NCBI GenBank assembly: GCA_021307345.1
Contig: CP089930.1
Location: 3,658,001-3,722,000 of the forward strand
Reading direction: 5' to 3'
Length of the DNA stretch: 64,000 nucleotides
Origin: Escherichia coli
GTDB lineage: Bacteria > Pseudomonadota > Gammaproteobacteria > Enterobacterales > Enterobacteriaceae
The translations under genes were made by a program, and so were the position numbers. Below the pieces are notes generated by a model. That model worked only from the letters and a program-made list of their open reading frames with translations, did not search any database and was not told where the DNA came from. Below, one piece after another: positions 13,185-23,700 of the stretch; the stretch's first letter is position 1, and each line of letters starts with the position of its first letter.

Positions 13185-14543
13185 ATGTCGCATAACGTTA
13201 CTCCAAACACCTCTCGCGTGGAATTGCGTAAAACGCTTACGTTAGTTCCGGTTGTAATGATGGGTCTTGCCTATATGCAGCCGATGACGCTGTTTGATAC
13301 TTTTGGTATCGTTTCAGGCCTCACGGATGGTCATGTGCCGACAGCCTATGCGTTCGCATTAATTGCGATCCTGTTTACGGCTTTGAGCTACGGGAAGTTG
13401 GTTCGCCGCTATCCTTCTGCTGGCTCTGCATACACTTACGCCCAGAAATCCATTAGCCCGACCGTTGGCTTTATGGTGGGTTGGTCTTCCCTGCTCGACT
13501 ATCTGTTCGCGCCGATGATCAACATCCTGCTGGCGAAAATCTATTTTGAAGCTCTGGTGCCTTCCATCCCATCGTGGATGTTTGTGGTGGCGCTGGTGGC
13601 CTTTATGACCGCCTTTAACCTGCGTAGTCTGAAATCCGTAGCGAACTTCAACACGGTAATCGTAGTGTTGCAGGTTGTGCTGATAGCGGTAATTTTGGGC
13701 ATGGTAGTTTACGGCGTATTTGAAGGTGAAGGCGCTGGTACGCTGGCGAGCACCCGTCCGTTCTGGTCTGGTGATGCGCATGTTATCCCGATGATTACCG
13801 GTGCGACGATCCTGTGCTTCTCCTTTACCGGTTTTGACGGCATCAGCAACCTGTCGGAAGAAACCAAAGATGCAGAGCGCGTGATCCCGCGTGCGATTTT
13901 CCTGACCGCGCTGATCGGCGGCATGATCTTCATCTTTGCAACTTACTTCCTGCAGCTGTACTTCCCGGATATCTCTCGCTTTAAAGATCCGGATGCGTCA
14001 CAGCCTGAAATCATGCTGTACGTTGCGGGTAAAGCGTTCCAGGTCGGCGCGCTGATCTTCTCCACCATTACCGTACTGGCGTCCGGTATGGCGGCGCACG
14101 CAGGCGTAGCGCGTCTGATGTACGTAATGGGTCGTGACGGCGTGTTCCCGAAAAGCTTCTTCGGTTATGTACACCCGAAATGGCGTACCCCGGCAATGAA
14201 CATTATCCTGGTTGGCGCGATTGCTCTGCTGGCAATCAACTTTGACCTGGTGATGGCAACGGCGCTGATTAACTTTGGTGCGCTGGTAGCATTTACCTTC
14301 GTTAACCTGTCGGTCATTTCGCAGTTCTGGATCCGTGAGAAGCGTAACAAAACGCTGAAAGATCACTTCCAGTATCTGTTCCTGCCGATGTGTGGTGCTC
14401 TGACTGTAGGTGCGCTGTGGGTGAACCTGGAAGAAAGCTCAATGGTTCTGGGTCTGATCTGGGCGGCAATCGGTCTGATTTATCTGGCTTGCGTGACGAA
14501 GAGCTTCCGCAATCCGGTTCCGCAATACGAAGACGTTGCATAA
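13185..14543 (+). CDS. plaP: Putrescine importer PlaP (APC family)
   Basis: A low-affinity putrescine:H+ symporter of the amino acid-polyamine-organocation superfamily, in the inner membrane. The protein is 452 residues with about 12 hydrophobic segments. Near the N-terminus [17 protein letters not shown] opens helix 1, and [19 protein letters not shown] forms the helix 6 unwound substrate region. AGGAG (13170s) sits well placed for the ATG at 13185; an ATG two codons earlier is too close to it. A terminator pair separates it from the convergent sbcB. Confidence 0.95.
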   Translation: MSHNVTPNTSRVELRKTLTLVPVVMMGLAYMQPMTLFDTFGIVSGLTDGHVPTAYAFALIAILFTALSYGKLVRRYPSAGSAYTYAQKSISPTVGFMVGWSSLLDYLFAPMINILLAKIYFEALVPSIPSWMFVVALVAFMTAFNLRSLKSVANFNTVIVVLQVVLIAVILGMVVYGVFEGEGAGTLASTRPFWSGDAHVIPMITGATILCFSFTGFDGISNLSEETKDAERVIPRAIFLTALIGGMIFIFATYFLQLYFPDISRFKDPDASQPEIMLYVAGKAFQVGALIFSTITVLASGMAAHAGVARLMYVMGRDGVFPKSFFGYVHPKWRTPAMNIILVGAIALLAINFDLVMATALINFGALVAFTFVNLSVISQFWIREKRNKTLKDHFQYLFLPMCGALTVGALWVNLEESSMVLGLIWAAIGLIYLACVTKSFRNPVPQYEDVA

Positions 14544-14583
14544 TCTTACAAGCCGGATGGTATAACCATCCGGTAAGTCACTA

Positions 14584-14616
14584 AAAACCGGAGTTTATCG
14601 CTCCGGTTTTTTCTTT
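14584..14616 (+). terminator. terminator after plaP, convergent with sbcB
   Basis: AAAACCGGAG (14584-14593) pairs with CTCCGGTTTT (14601-14610), followed by TTCTTTT. The A and T tracts on both sides make it usable from both directions. A second hairpin, GCCGGATGG/CCATCCGGT, precedes it at 14552-14574. Confidence 0.82.
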
Positions 14617-16044
14617 TCAGACGATCTCTTCTGCGTACTGCCAAAGCGCCTTTAACAGCGCCACTTTCTCTTTATCATCGGCATATTGTTGTGCCAGCAT
14701 TTGCAATTCATCAGCATAATCTTGCAAAAACTCTGGCGTGAAGACCTGACGACGGTGCTCCAGCCAGCGTTGCTGTTCGGCGTAGTCCAGCGTTCCTGGG
14801 AAGTTACGCGCACGATAATTGAACAACAGCTTCTCAATGCGTTTATCGACAAAGGTGATATCCAGTGCCGGTAAATTACGCGGCTCGGTTTCCAGTACAA
14901 TTTTCATTGCCGCGCGATCGGCGTCGCTGAAAAAGCCGTTATAAAGTTGGGCATCCACGTTATCTGAAGGCGTAAATGGTTCGGCTTCAGCGAATATCGC
15001 CACCACTTTTTCACGCACTTGCGGATTTTCACGCAGAATTTTCAGGTTATCGAGACAATGCTGGCGATTAATGCCCAGCCGATCGGCATCTTCCGGGCGA
15101 AGCGTATTCGCCTGTGCTAATACCGGACATTTATTAATATGCACCAGCTTAACCGGAACGGCGGCGTTATCGCCCAGATCGGCTTTCGCGGTATACAGGC
15201 GCTCGCGCAGCGTGTCGCTATCCAGTTCCAGTAATGGCGAAATATCTCCCGCTAAATCCACCATAATCACGGCATTGCGATTTTCAGGATGCCATGCCAG
15301 CGGCGCAACCCAACTGGTATTGCCGCGCCATGCACCAAACATACCGGAAACGTGAACCAGGGGTTTCATCTGTGGCACATCAATCAACGCCATCAATTTG
15401 TGCTTGTTGCGATGGCTGTAGAGATAATCAAACAGGCGTGGCTGACGCGTTTTCACCAGTTTCGCCATCGCAATAGTGGCGTACACATCGGCCATCGCAT
15501 CGTGGGCATTGCTATGTTCAATACCATTCGCTTTGGTTAAATGTTCAAGGCGAAAACTCGGTAGACCGTCATCATTTTCAGGCCAATTGATCCCCTCCGG
15601 ACGCAGCGCATAACAGGCGCGCATGACGTCCAGCAGATCCCAGCGAGAGTTATCATGCTGCCAACTCCAGGCATAGGGATCGTAGAAATTACGATAAAAA
15701 ATGTTGCGTGTGACTTCGTCATCGAAACGTACATTGTTGTAGCCCAGAATACAGGTCTTCGGTACGGTAAAAAGCGAATGAATGCGAGCGGCAAACGCAG
15801 CTTCGTTTTCTCCTTTCGCCCGCGCTTCCTGCGGGGTAATACCCGTGATTAAAACTGCTCCTGGTTGGGGTAAATAATCATCTGCAGGCTTGCAATAAAA
15901 AACCTCTGGTTCGCCGATGATATTGAATTCGCTATCGGTGCGAATGGCAGCGAACTGCGCAGGGCGATCTAACGCAGGGTGCGTGCCAAAGGTTTCATAA
16001 TCGTGAAACAAAAAGGTAGATTGTTGCTTACCGTCATTCATCAT
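14617..16044 (-). CDS. sbcB: Exodeoxyribonuclease I
   Basis: A processive 3'-5' single-strand DNA exonuclease acting in recombination and mismatch repair and stimulated by SSB. The protein is 475 residues. DEDDh exonuclease motifs are FLFHDYETFG (residues 11-20, first Asp and Glu), LGYNNVRFDDEVTR near residue 108, and the HNAHDAMADVYAT-type block near residue 180. The SH3-like and helical C-terminal domains follow. The frame is open 48 bases further upstream, but MMNDGKQQSTFLF at 16044 is the family start. Confidence 0.96.
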   Translation of the reverse strand: MMNDGKQQSTFLFHDYETFGTHPALDRPAQFAAIRTDSEFNIIGEPEVFYCKPADDYLPQPGAVLITGITPQEARAKGENEAAFAARIHSLFTVPKTCILGYNNVRFDDEVTRNIFYRNFYDPYAWSWQHDNSRWDLLDVMRACYALRPEGINWPENDDGLPSFRLEHLTKANGIEHSNAHDAMADVYATIAMAKLVKTRQPRLFDYLYSHRNKHKLMALIDVPQMKPLVHVSGMFGAWRGNTSWVAPLAWHPENRNAVIMVDLAGDISPLLELDSDTLRERLYTAKADLGDNAAVPVKLVHINKCPVLAQANTLRPEDADRLGINRQHCLDNLKILRENPQVREKVVAIFAEAEPFTPSDNVDAQLYNGFFSDADRAAMKIVLETEPRNLPALDITFVDKRIEKLLFNYRARNFPGTLDYAEQQRWLEHRRQVFTPEFLQDYADELQMLAQQYADDKEKVALLKALWQYAEEIV

Positions 16045-16253
16045 TAGGTTAAATCCGTTATTTCTGCTGTATGTCAGAGTATCAAATATCACCGTGCTAA
16101 TCAGCTTTAGAGCGACAATTTGACAGGGAGTAGCAACTGATAATGTCAGATTAAAAATGAGATAAATGTCACATTTTCTTGCACTTTATTCCAGCCAGTT
16201 CATCAGGATTTCCGTAAAAAGAACTGCTATTTGAAACTCCTGAGGATTTGCTG

Positions 16254-17420
16254 TTGAAACGCCGTCTTATTATTGCTGCTTCTTTGTTCGTTTTTAATTT
16301 ATCGTCTGGTTTTGCGGCGGAAAATATTCCCTTTTCACCCCAGCCTCCACAAATTCATGCGGGATCATGGGTCTTGATGGATTACACAACCGGTCAGATC
16401 CTCACGGCGGGTAATGAGCATCAACAACGCAATCCTGCCAGCCTGACTAAGCTGATGACTGGCTATGTCGTTGATCGTGCAATCGATAGCCATCGTATTA
16501 CGCCAGACGATATTGTTACGGTGGGGCGCGATGCATGGGCGAAAGATAATCCGGTATTCGTCGGTTCTTCACTGATGTTTTTGAAAGAGGGCGATCGCGT
16601 ATCGGTACGTGATTTAAGCCGTGGTTTAATTGTGGACTCTGGCAATGACGCTTGTGTTGCACTGGCTGATTATATTGCCGGTGGGCAACGGCAGTTTGTC
16701 GACATGATGAACAATTATGCTGAGAAGTTACATCTTCAGGATACGCATTTTGAAACAGTGCATGGTCTGGATGCACCCGGTCAGCACAGTTCGGCCTATG
16801 ATTTAGCCGTCCTTTCTCGCGCTATCATCCACGGCGAGCCTGAGTTTTATCATATGTACAGCGAAAAAAGCCTCACCTGGAACGGTATCACCCAGCAAAA
16901 CCGTAACGGATTATTGTGGGATAAGACCATGAATGTTGACGGCCTGAAAACCGGGCATACTTCCGGTGCCGGGTTTAATCTCATTGCGTCGGCGGTGGAT
17001 GGTCAGCGTCGTCTCATTGCGGTGGTGATGGGGGCTGACAGCGCAAAAGGTCGCGAAGAAGAAGCCAGGAAACTGTTGCGTTGGGGGCAACAGAACTTTA
17101 CTACGGTGCAAATTTTACACCGGGGGAAAAAGGTTGGCACAGAACGAATCTGGTATGGCGATAAAGAAAACATCGCTCTGGGAACGGAACAAGAGTTCTG
17201 GATGGTGCTGCCAAAAGCGGAGATTCCTAATATCAAAGCAAAATACACCCTTGATGGTAAAGAACTGACCGCGCCAATTAGCGCCCATAAGCGGGTTGGG
17301 GAAATTGAACTTTATGACCGCGATAAACCGGTGGCGCACTGGCCGCTGGTCACCCTGGAATCTGTCGGAAAAGGCGGTATGTTTTCCCGGCTGAGTGATT
17401 ATTTCGAGCATAAAGCCTGA
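16254..17420 (+). CDS. dacD: D-alanyl-D-alanine carboxypeptidase DacD (PBP6b)
   Basis: A low-molecular-weight penicillin-binding protein that trims the terminal D-Ala of peptidoglycan stem peptides at the outer face of the inner membrane. The protein is 388 residues. A signal peptide covers 1-21, cut near FAA-ENI. Catalytic motifs are SLTK (near 63-66), SGN (near 128) and KTG (near 231). The C-terminal domain ends in an amphipathic membrane anchor (MFSRLSDYFEHKA). The start is a TTG at 16254, 7 bases after TGAGGA; another TTG two codons upstream is possible. Confidence 0.95.
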   Translation: MKRRLIIAASLFVFNLSSGFAAENIPFSPQPPQIHAGSWVLMDYTTGQILTAGNEHQQRNPASLTKLMTGYVVDRAIDSHRITPDDIVTVGRDAWAKDNPVFVGSSLMFLKEGDRVSVRDLSRGLIVDSGNDACVALADYIAGGQRQFVDMMNNYAEKLHLQDTHFETVHGLDAPGQHSSAYDLAVLSRAIIHGEPEFYHMYSEKSLTWNGITQQNRNGLLWDKTMNVDGLKTGHTSGAGFNLIASAVDGQRRLIAVVMGADSAKGREEEARKLLRWGQQNFTTVQILHRGKKVGTERIWYGDKENIALGTEQEFWMVLPKAEIPNIKAKYTLDGKELTAPISAHKRVGEIELYDRDKPVAHWPLVTLESVGKGGMFSRLSDYFEHKA

Positions 17421-17505
17421 CCTTTCTTACGCCGCAGACTGGCAGGAGTGCGAGTCTGCTCGCATAATCAACACTCATTCCTTGTGGTTTTTATATTACA
17501 AGTCA

Positions 17506-17525
17506 TGCTGTATATAAAACCAGTA
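17506..17525 (+). promoter_or_regulatory. LexA (SOS) box upstream of sbmC
   Basis: TGCTGTATATAAAACCAGTA matches the SOS consensus with CTG/CAG half-sites 10 bases apart (one extra mismatch at the edge). It lies 15 bases before the sbmC ATG, overlapping the promoter region, which fits LexA repression of this DNA-damage gene. Confidence 0.85.
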
Positions 17526-17539
17526 TAAGTGGAGGCGTC

Positions 17540-18013
17540 ATGAACTACGAGATTAAACAGGAAGATAAACGTACCGTTGCAGGTTTCCATCTCGTTGGCC
17601 CGTGGGAACAAACGGTAAAGCAAGGTTTTGAGCAGTTGATGATGTGGGTTGATAACAAAAATATTGTTCCGAAGGAGTGGGTGGCGGTCTATTACGATAA
17701 TCCAGATGAAACACCTGCCGAAAAGTTACGTTGTGACACCGTAGTTTCGGTGGCAGATAGTTTCACACTTCCCGAAAACAGTGAGGGCGTCATCCTGACA
17801 GAAATTTCGGGTGGTCAGTATGCGGTGGCGGTAGCCCGCGTAGAGGGGGATGATTTTGCGAAACCCTGGTATCAGTTCTTTAACAGCCTCTTGCAGGACA
17901 GTGCTTACGAAATGTTACCAAAACCCTGTTTTGAGGTTTATCTGAACAATGGCGCGCAAGATGGTTATTGGGATATCGAAATGTATGTCGCGGTGCAGCC
18001 AAAACGGCGCTGA
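17540..18013 (+). CDS. sbmC: DNA gyrase inhibitor SbmC (GyrI)
   Basis: A GyrI-like protein of 157 residues that binds DNA gyrase and protects it from microcin B17 and CcdB-type poisons. The whole sequence is one SHS2/GyrI-like domain, with repeats visible as the segments starting [20 protein letters not shown] and [18 protein letters not shown] lies 5 bases before the ATG. It is monocistronic and under a LexA box, so it should be induced by DNA damage. A hairpin (AAACCGGGAA/TTCCCGGTTT, 18104-18132) lies downstream but has no T run. Confidence 0.95.
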   Translation: MNYEIKQEDKRTVAGFHLVGPWEQTVKQGFEQLMMWVDNKNIVPKEWVAVYYDNPDETPAEKLRCDTVVSVADSFTLPENSEGVILTEISGGQYAVAVARVEGDDFAKPWYQFFNSLLQDSAYEMLPKPCFEVYLNNGAQDGYWDIEMYVAVQPKRR

Positions 18014-18220
18014 TAAATGACGTCGGGTCAGAGGTTAACCTGATTGCCACGCTGTTTTTCGTTATGTAAAAGAGTAAGATCCGTCTTCAGTTTTCTGACA
18101 ACCAAACCGGGAACGTCCGCTATTCCCGGTTTGCCGGACAGATTTGTTACGTAGCGTTATTGCACCTGGTTTGTCAGATTGCATTATGATCGTTTTTTCC
18201 CTCTTTCACGGAGTGCCCGC

Positions 18221-19279
18221 GTGCGTGCCGATAAGTCCTTAAGCCCGTTCGAAATTCGAGTCTACCGTCATTACCGCATTGTTCATGGTACTCGTGTTGC
18301 GCTGGCGTTCTTGCTCACCTTTCTCATCATTCGCCTGTTTACTATTCCGGAAAGCACCTGGCCGTTGGTCACTATGGTGGTGATCATGGGGCCAATTTCG
18401 TTCTGGGGTAACGTTGTCCCTCGTGCGTTTGAACGTATTGGCGGTACGGTGTTTGGCTCGATTTTAGGTCTTATTGCTCTGCGACTGGAGTTAATCTCTT
18501 TACCGCTGATGTTAGTCTGGTGCGCGGCTGCCATGTTTCTTTGTGGCTGGCTGGCACTCGGCAAGAAACCGTATCAAGGTTTATTGATTGGTGTGACGCT
18601 GGCAATTGTTGTTGGTTCCCCAACAGGTGAAATTGATACGGCATTATGGCGAAGTGGCGATGTGATCCTCGGCTCTTTACTGGCAATGCTGTTTACCGGT
18701 ATCTGGCCGCAACGAGCGTTCATCCACTGGCGCATTCAACTGGCGAAAAGTCTGACCGAGTATAATCGGGTCTATCAATCTGCATTCTCACCGAACTTAC
18801 TTGAACGCCCACGACTGGAAAGCCATCTGCAAAAACTCCTGACCGATGCCGTGAAAATGCGAGGGCTGATTGCACCAGCCAGCAAAGAAACCCGCATTCC
18901 AAAATCGATATATGAAGGTATCCAGACTATTAATCGTAATCTGGTTTGTATGCTGGAGCTGCAAATCAATGCCTACTGGGCCACGCGTCCCAGTCATTTC
19001 GTGTTATTGAACGCGCAAAAACTGCGTGATACACAGCACATGATGCAGCAAATAGTGCTGAGCCTTGTTCATGCGCTGTATGAAGGTAATCCGCAGCCGG
19101 TTTTTGCCAATACGGAAAAATTGAACGATGCTGTGGAAGAGTTGCGTCAGTTGCTCGATAGCCACCATGACCTGAAGGTCGTGGAAACGCCGATTTATGG
19201 CTATGTGTGGCTGAACATGGAAACGGCACATCAGCTTGAGTTGCTATCGAATCTGATTTGCCGGGCCTTGCGCAAATAA
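18221..19279 (+). CDS. yeeA: FUSC-family inner membrane protein YeeA
   Basis: An inner-membrane protein of 352 residues with an N-terminal hydrophobic bundle (about 25-165; six segments) and a cytoplasmic helical half, the architecture of the FUSC/aromatic acid exporter family. Its substrate is unknown to me. The start is GTG at 18221, preceded by CGGAG at a 7-base spacing; an ATG in the same frame 42 bases earlier lacks a ribosome binding site. It stands alone between sbmC and yeeX. Confidence 0.9.
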   Translation: MRADKSLSPFEIRVYRHYRIVHGTRVALAFLLTFLIIRLFTIPESTWPLVTMVVIMGPISFWGNVVPRAFERIGGTVFGSILGLIALRLELISLPLMLVWCAAAMFLCGWLALGKKPYQGLLIGVTLAIVVGSPTGEIDTALWRSGDVILGSLLAMLFTGIWPQRAFIHWRIQLAKSLTEYNRVYQSAFSPNLLERPRLESHLQKLLTDAVKMRGLIAPASKETRIPKSIYEGIQTINRNLVCMLELQINAYWATRPSHFVLLNAQKLRDTQHMMQQIVLSLVHALYEGNPQPVFANTEKLNDAVEELRQLLDSHHDLKVVETPIYGYVWLNMETAHQLELLSNLICRALRK

Positions 19280-19451
19280 TTCCTGAACTTCAGAATCATC
19301 TTGCAGCTGCTTCGATTCAGCAAGGATAAAGGGTATGATAATGAAAAGGGATAAAAGCATTGTCATCTGCGGCAGCTATGAGTAATGTTGGCCGCTAACG
19401 AATAGCGGTTGCCTAAACGAATCCGACTCTCACATTATCAGGGGTATAAAA

Positions 19452-19781
19452 ATGGAAACTACCAAGCCTTCATTCCAGGACGTACTGGAATTTGTTCGTC
19501 TGTTCCGCCGTAAGAACAAACTGCAACGTGAAATCCAGGACGTTGAGAAAAAGATCCGTGACAACCAGAAGCGTGTCCTGCTGCTGGACAACCTGAGCGA
19601 TTACATTAAGCCTGGGATGAGCGTAGAAGCAATCCAGGGCATCATTGCCAGCATGAAAGGTGACTATGAAGATCGCGTTGATGATTACATCATCAAAAAC
19701 GCCGAGCTCTCCAAAGAACGCCGCGATATCTCCAAAAAGCTGAAAGCTATGGGCGAAATGAAAAACGGCGAAGCGAAGTAA
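19452..19781 (+). CDS. yeeX: DUF496 protein YeeX
   Basis: A small cytoplasmic protein of 109 residues, almost entirely charged alpha helix with coiled-coil character ([19 protein letters not shown] and [17 protein letters not shown]). It belongs to the DUF496 family; no biochemical function is established that I know of. Codon use looks like that of a well-expressed gene. It is the last conserved backbone gene before the pdu operon, which converges on it. A strong hairpin follows. Confidence 0.93.
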   Translation: METTKPSFQDVLEFVRLFRRKNKLQREIQDVEKKIRDNQKRVLLLDNLSDYIKPGMSVEAIQGIIASMKGDYEDRVDDYIIKNAELSKERRDISKKLKAMGEMKNGEAK

Positions 19782-19796
19782 TTTCTGCTTTATTCG

Positions 19797-19830
19797 ATGA
19801 GGGTTGCCCGGCAACCCTCATTATTCATTG
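19797..19830 (+). terminator. terminator after yeeX
   Basis: ATGAGGGTTGC (19797-19807) pairs perfectly with GCAACCCTCAT (19811-19821) around a 3-base loop, followed by TATTCATTG. The T tract is weak; the same hairpin may also catch the convergent pdu transcript, 60 bases after pduV. Confidence 0.65.
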
Positions 19831-19882
19831 ACTCTTTTCTGTGTATCACAAGTCATCATTCCCATCTGATAACCTATCAAAA

Positions 19883-20326
19883 TTAGCGACAGCCTTCTTC
19901 TGTATGCAGCAAGGCAAAAAGCTCTGCAACTCCGATGTTATTAACCGCACAGGTCACTAACACGTTGCGCGCTCCAGCTTCCCGTAACCAGCATTTCACC
20001 AAAGATATTTGTTCCATGCTGGCTAAATCTGCTTTGGTTACTACTCCAATGACCGGGCGATTCATTGACGAGGTAAAGCCTGGCGAAAAAGGTGACCACG
20101 GTGCGTCCGCATTAAGCACAAGCGCGATAATGTCCGCTTCGCAGGCACTGACCAGCAGTGCGCTGTAAAAACTACGGTTTTCGAGGTATTCGCCTGGTGT
20201 GTCAATGGTGGCTGGTGACCAGACAATGGCCTGCGTTTTCTGATACTGAAGATCTTCTCCGCGCAGACATTGCGTGAGTGATGTTTTTCCGCACTGACTG
20301 GGGCCAATGAGCATCATACGTTGCAT
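19883..20326 (-). CDS. pduV: Propanediol utilization protein PduV (EutP-like GTPase)
   Basis: A Ras-like P-loop protein of 147 residues linked to microcompartment positioning in Salmonella. The Walker A motif GPSQCGKT is at residues 8-15, a G3-like region reads [12 protein letters not shown], and VVTKADLA is the G4-type motif. It is the final pdu gene here: pduW (propionate kinase) and pduX (L-threonine kinase), which end the Salmonella operon, are absent, and yeeX follows. It sits 4 bases after pduU. Confidence 0.92.
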   Translation of the reverse strand: MQRMMLIGPSQCGKTSLTQCLRGEDLQYQKTQAIVWSPATIDTPGEYLENRSFYSALLVSACEADIIALVLNADAPWSPFSPGFTSSMNRPVIGVVTKADLASMEQISLVKCWLREAGARNVLVTCAVNNIGVAELFALLHTEEGCR

Positions 20327-20330
20327 AACG

Positions 20331-20681
20331 TCAGGTCCGTGTAATGGGGCAGGCGGTAAAGTGCATCATTTCACCCAGCGTGCGGGTAACCTGATTAAGT
20401 GCATATTCGATAGCTGAAACATCGCCAGTCAGTACTACGGCACCAGTAAAACGATCAAGAAAACCAATTTCTACAGCTCCCGACTTTGTGGCGATATCGC
20501 ACGCGATAATAGACGCTTCGCTGGGGGTAATCGTCAGAATGCCAATGGCGGAAACGGTATCTGGTAAACCTAATTTCTTAAACAGCTCCTTCCCTGGGTT
20601 AGCAATGACATGCGCCAGCGTAACCTGTTTACCGGGGACATATTCCTGAATCATCCGTTCAGTAGCGTGCTGAGTTGTCAT
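20331..20681 (-). CDS. pduU: Microcompartment shell protein PduU
   Basis: A circularly permuted BMC-domain shell protein of 116 residues, hexameric with an N-terminal beta-barrel cap that blocks the pore. The N-terminus [20 protein letters not shown] corresponds to the barrel strands, and the core reads [25 protein letters not shown]. The ATG at 20681 overlaps the pduT stop (TAATG) and follows GGAGGG; the longer open frame upstream lies inside pduT. Confidence 0.95.
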   Translation of the reverse strand: MTTQHATERMIQEYVPGKQVTLAHVIANPGKELFKKLGLPDTVSAIGILTITPSEASIIACDIATKSGAVEIGFLDRFTGAVVLTGDVSAIEYALNQVTRTLGEMMHFTACPITRT

Positions 20682-21235
20682 TATCCCTCCACCATCTGAC
20701 GCCACAAGGCTTCATGCGGACGGGCAATTACCGAGCGATAGACCAGCAATCCTTTTTCCCCCGCGCGCTCGCTGGCGACAGAGACCGCATTATTAACATC
20801 TGAAATATCGCCAGCAACCACCATGTAGCATTTACCGCCAATACCGAAGGCCATATGCACGCGAACGAGAGTGACATTCGCAGCTTTAACTGCGCAATCG
20901 GCTGCGTCAATGCAGGCTGCGACACTCCAGGTTTCGACCACACCGATAGCCTGACGCTGTTCAACATGGTTCAGTCCGCTGATTGCGGGCAGAATGCTGG
21001 GATGAATATTAGGGAGGATCAGGCTGTCGACCAGCATTTCACCTGCAAGGGATGCGCCGCTGCTGATGGCCTGTTGCACCGCACCGACATCGCCACCGAG
21101 CATCAGCAGAAATTTCCCGGGACATAGCGTTTTGCTGACCAGTAACTCAACATTGGCGCTTTTCAGCATGGCATCGCCGGTTTCCATCCCTTTTGCGATA
21201 CTGCTAAGTTCTAAAATACCTACCGCTTTCGACAT
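20681..21235 (-). CDS. pduT: Microcompartment shell protein PduT (Fe-S)
   Basis: A tandem BMC-domain trimeric shell protein of 184 residues (domains about 3-88 and 97-180). Cys38 in KTLCPGKF is at the position that in Salmonella PduT ligates a [4Fe-4S] cluster at the trimer pore, possibly passing electrons to PduS. It starts 2 bases after the pduS stop and overlaps pduU. Confidence 0.96.
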   Translation of the reverse strand: MSKAVGILELSSIAKGMETGDAMLKSANVELLVSKTLCPGKFLLMLGGDVGAVQQAISSGASLAGEMLVDSLILPNIHPSILPAISGLNHVEQRQAIGVVETWSVAACIDAADCAVKAANVTLVRVHMAFGIGGKCYMVVAGDISDVNNAVSVASERAGEKGLLVYRSVIARPHEALWRQMVEG

Positions 21236-21237
21236 GG

Positions 21238-22581
21238 TTAACCTCTCACAACCGTAATAGCGTTTTCTGTCACATCGCTGACCGTGCCATTAATACTGGC
21301 ATGAATGGGAGCACCTAATGTGCCGTGTGGAATTTGGCCTACACATTGTCCACGAACGACACGATCGCCTTTTTGTACACACGCAATTGCGCTGGCACCG
21401 ATATGCTGGCGTAACAATAGAGTCACTTTTTCGGGCTGAGGCACCTGTTCAGACAATGGCGCATCCTGATACCACGGGGTTAATCCCAGTTTGGTTACCA
21501 GCCGTTTTACTGGGATCAGCCGATAATTTGCCATGACATCCTCAGGATTTAAGGCACCTTCGTAGCGGAGATTTTTGGCGCGTAATTCCTGCTTAAGCAG
21601 GCGGTTTATGCGCATCGGCGAAATACCTACCGGACAGGCGACACTGGCGCAGACGTTGCACTCCGAACAGGTGAGAGCTGTCAGTAACAGTTGTGGTGTA
21701 GCGAGCTGTTGATAGTTAACCGCACGTACTAACAAATGTGGCGACAGTTCGTGACCAATTAAATGACGCGGGCAGAGATCGGTACATAAGCGGCATTGCT
21801 CACAAACGGTTTTCGCGACGGCAAGTACGCTACGGTCATCCTGCATTTGACGTTGGATGATTGAATGAGAATTGGGTAAAACCAGCAAGCCGCCAGTGGT
21901 TTTGCTGATTGGCGTGTCGAGCGATGTGATCAAACTACCCATCATCGGACCGCCATTGATAAAACCAGGATTATCCACTGTTGCGCCGCCCGCCAGCGCC
22001 AGTACTTCGCGTAAAGACATCCCGATGGGAACGGTCACTGTGATTGGTTTAGCCACGGCACCATTAACAGTAAGCGTGCGTCGCGTCACCGGATACTGTT
22101 GTTCAACGGCTCTGGCAATATTCAGTACGGTTTGCACATTATTGACCACCACACCGACACTAACGGGTAACGCAGCGGGAGGAACGCGGCGACCTGTTGC
22201 CATCCAGATGGTTAGCACTTCGTCTCCTGCGGGGTAAACGTCGGGCAAAATATGCAGGCGGATATCCGGCGGAAGCAATGATGTGAGTGCGTTTATTGCT
22301 GGTTGATACTTCTCTTTCAGCGCGATAATTCCGCTCCTGGCTCCGGTGGCTTTCATCGCATAGTGAACACCACGAAGCAGGCGGCTGGCTTGTTGTGCCA
22401 TTAGCTGTTGATCCACTTTCAACATTGGTTCGCATTCCGCCGCATTCACCAGGAAAGTGTCAACCCGCGCCTGTAGCTTAATATGTGTTGGAAAGCCTGC
22501 GCCACCAGCGCCCACGACGCCTGCTGCCTGTACTCGCTCGCGGATCGTCTGTTCGTCAAAGGACATTAACTCGCCGTTCAT
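21238..22581 (-). CDS. pduS: Cobalamin reductase PduS
   Basis: A flavin and iron-sulfur protein that reduces cob(III)alamin toward cob(I)alamin for reactivation by PduO within the microcompartment. The protein is 447 residues. An RnfC-like N-terminal part has the [15 protein letters not shown] nucleotide-binding loop near residue 22. Two ferredoxin-type clusters are visible: [12 protein letters not shown] near 260 and [13 protein letters not shown] near 305. A barrel-sandwich domain closes the C-terminus. It overlaps pduQ by 4 bases (ATGA). Confidence 0.95.
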   Translation of the reverse strand: MNGELMSFDEQTIRERVQAAGVVGAGGAGFPTHIKLQARVDTFLVNAAECEPMLKVDQQLMAQQASRLLRGVHYAMKATGARSGIIALKEKYQPAINALTSLLPPDIRLHILPDVYPAGDEVLTIWMATGRRVPPAALPVSVGVVVNNVQTVLNIARAVEQQYPVTRRTLTVNGAVAKPITVTVPIGMSLREVLALAGGATVDNPGFINGGPMMGSLITSLDTPISKTTGGLLVLPNSHSIIQRQMQDDRSVLAVAKTVCEQCRLCTDLCPRHLIGHELSPHLLVRAVNYQQLATPQLLLTALTCSECNVCASVACPVGISPMRINRLLKQELRAKNLRYEGALNPEDVMANYRLIPVKRLVTKLGLTPWYQDAPLSEQVPQPEKVTLLLRQHIGASAIACVQKGDRVVRGQCVGQIPHGTLGAPIHASINGTVSDVTENAITVVRG

Positions 22582-23690
22582 ACCAACTCCTCAAGCATTT
22601 CTGCTATAGCGATGGCATCAGCCGCTCGTGGATTGGTACGCAGTGTGGCATCCGCCAGCGCAGCCCGAACCATATCTGGAATACGTGATGACCATTCTGC
22701 TTTTTTATCTTTCAGTGCATTGGCGAGAGTCGGCATTGAACAGGCTTTTTTTAGCTGTTCAATATGTTGAATGAGTGCATTCAGGCTTGCGGTGTCATTG
22801 GCATCGTCAGGGCATAAATGGCACGTTTTCGCCAGCCGGGCATAGCGTTTGGCAGCACGCGGATCGCCAGCATTAAAACGAATAACCGTCGTAAGCAGGA
22901 GCGCATTCGCCAGGCCGTGTGGCAGATGAAACTGCCCGCCGAGTTGATGGGCAATTGCATGATTTAACCCAAGCCCAGCCTGACTAAAGGCCATTCCTGC
23001 AAGCGTAGAGGCATTATGCATTTTGCCGCGAGTAGCAAGACAATCGCCTTTATTCACTGCTGTGGGCAGGTAGTGAAAAACAATTTGCACGGCTTTTTCG
23101 GCCAGTGCATCCGTGAAGTCACTGGCATGGGGAGAAACATAAGATTCAAGGGCATGGGTTAAAACATCCATTCCGGTATTGGCAGTTATCGCGGCTGGCA
23201 CACTGACGACCAGCGAGGGATCGAGAACCGCTATATCCGGATAAAGCGCATTATCGAAAAGAGGATATTTAATCCCTTTATCGGGATCGCTGATGACACA
23301 GGCGCTGGTCACTTCCGAACCGGTGCCGCTGGTGGTGGGAATAGCAACGCAGGTTTCAATCTCAATAGCACACTGGCGACTAAACCAGACAATCGCTTTT
23401 GCGGCGTCCAGTGCAGAGCCTCCGCCAAAACCGATAACCACATCCGGGCGTAAAGTCTGCATTTGTGCAATGCCTTTTACCACAGTCTGGATCGTTGGAT
23501 CGGGCGTTATTTCGCTAAAAATACTGATGCGGTTGCTATCAGGCAACGACTGACACAACGTGTCAATCAATGGCGAACCAGCCAGGAAGGCGTCGCAAAT
23601 AATCCAGATGTGCTTATTGGTGAAACGGCTAAGGACTTTGAGACTTCCCAAACCGCTGTATAAACGCGTCTGCAATGAAAAAGTATTCAT
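22578..23690 (-). CDS. pduQ: Iron-dependent 1-propanol dehydrogenase PduQ
   Basis: A type III iron-activated alcohol dehydrogenase that reduces propionaldehyde to 1-propanol and regenerates NAD+ inside the shell. The protein is 370 residues from MNTFSLQTRLYSG at 23690. The NAD-binding GFGGGSALDAAKA is near residue 88, and the iron-binding block GLNHAIAHQLGGQFHLPHGLAN carries the conserved His residues near 250-265. The frame is open 30 bases upstream into the gap after pduP, but alignment to the family favours this ATG. Confidence 0.95.
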   Translation of the reverse strand: MNTFSLQTRLYSGLGSLKVLSRFTNKHIWIICDAFLAGSPLIDTLCQSLPDSNRISIFSEITPDPTIQTVVKGIAQMQTLRPDVVIGFGGGSALDAAKAIVWFSRQCAIEIETCVAIPTTSGTGSEVTSACVISDPDKGIKYPLFDNALYPDIAVLDPSLVVSVPAAITANTGMDVLTHALESYVSPHASDFTDALAEKAVQIVFHYLPTAVNKGDCLATRGKMHNASTLAGMAFSQAGLGLNHAIAHQLGGQFHLPHGLANALLLTTVIRFNAGDPRAAKRYARLAKTCHLCPDDANDTASLNALIQHIEQLKKACSMPTLANALKDKKAEWSSRIPDMVRAALADATLRTNPRAADAIAIAEMLEELV

Positions 23691-23700
23691 TTCCGTTTCT

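Noticed and set aside
13359-13781. 140-codon minus-strand frame inside plaP
   Set aside because: A shadow of plaP with a low-complexity, His/Arg/Gln-rich product and no supporting signals.
18104-18132. Hairpin AAACCGGGAA/TTCCCGGTTT after sbmC
   Set aside because: No T run follows on either strand, so I do not call it a terminator; it may only be structure in the yeeA leader.
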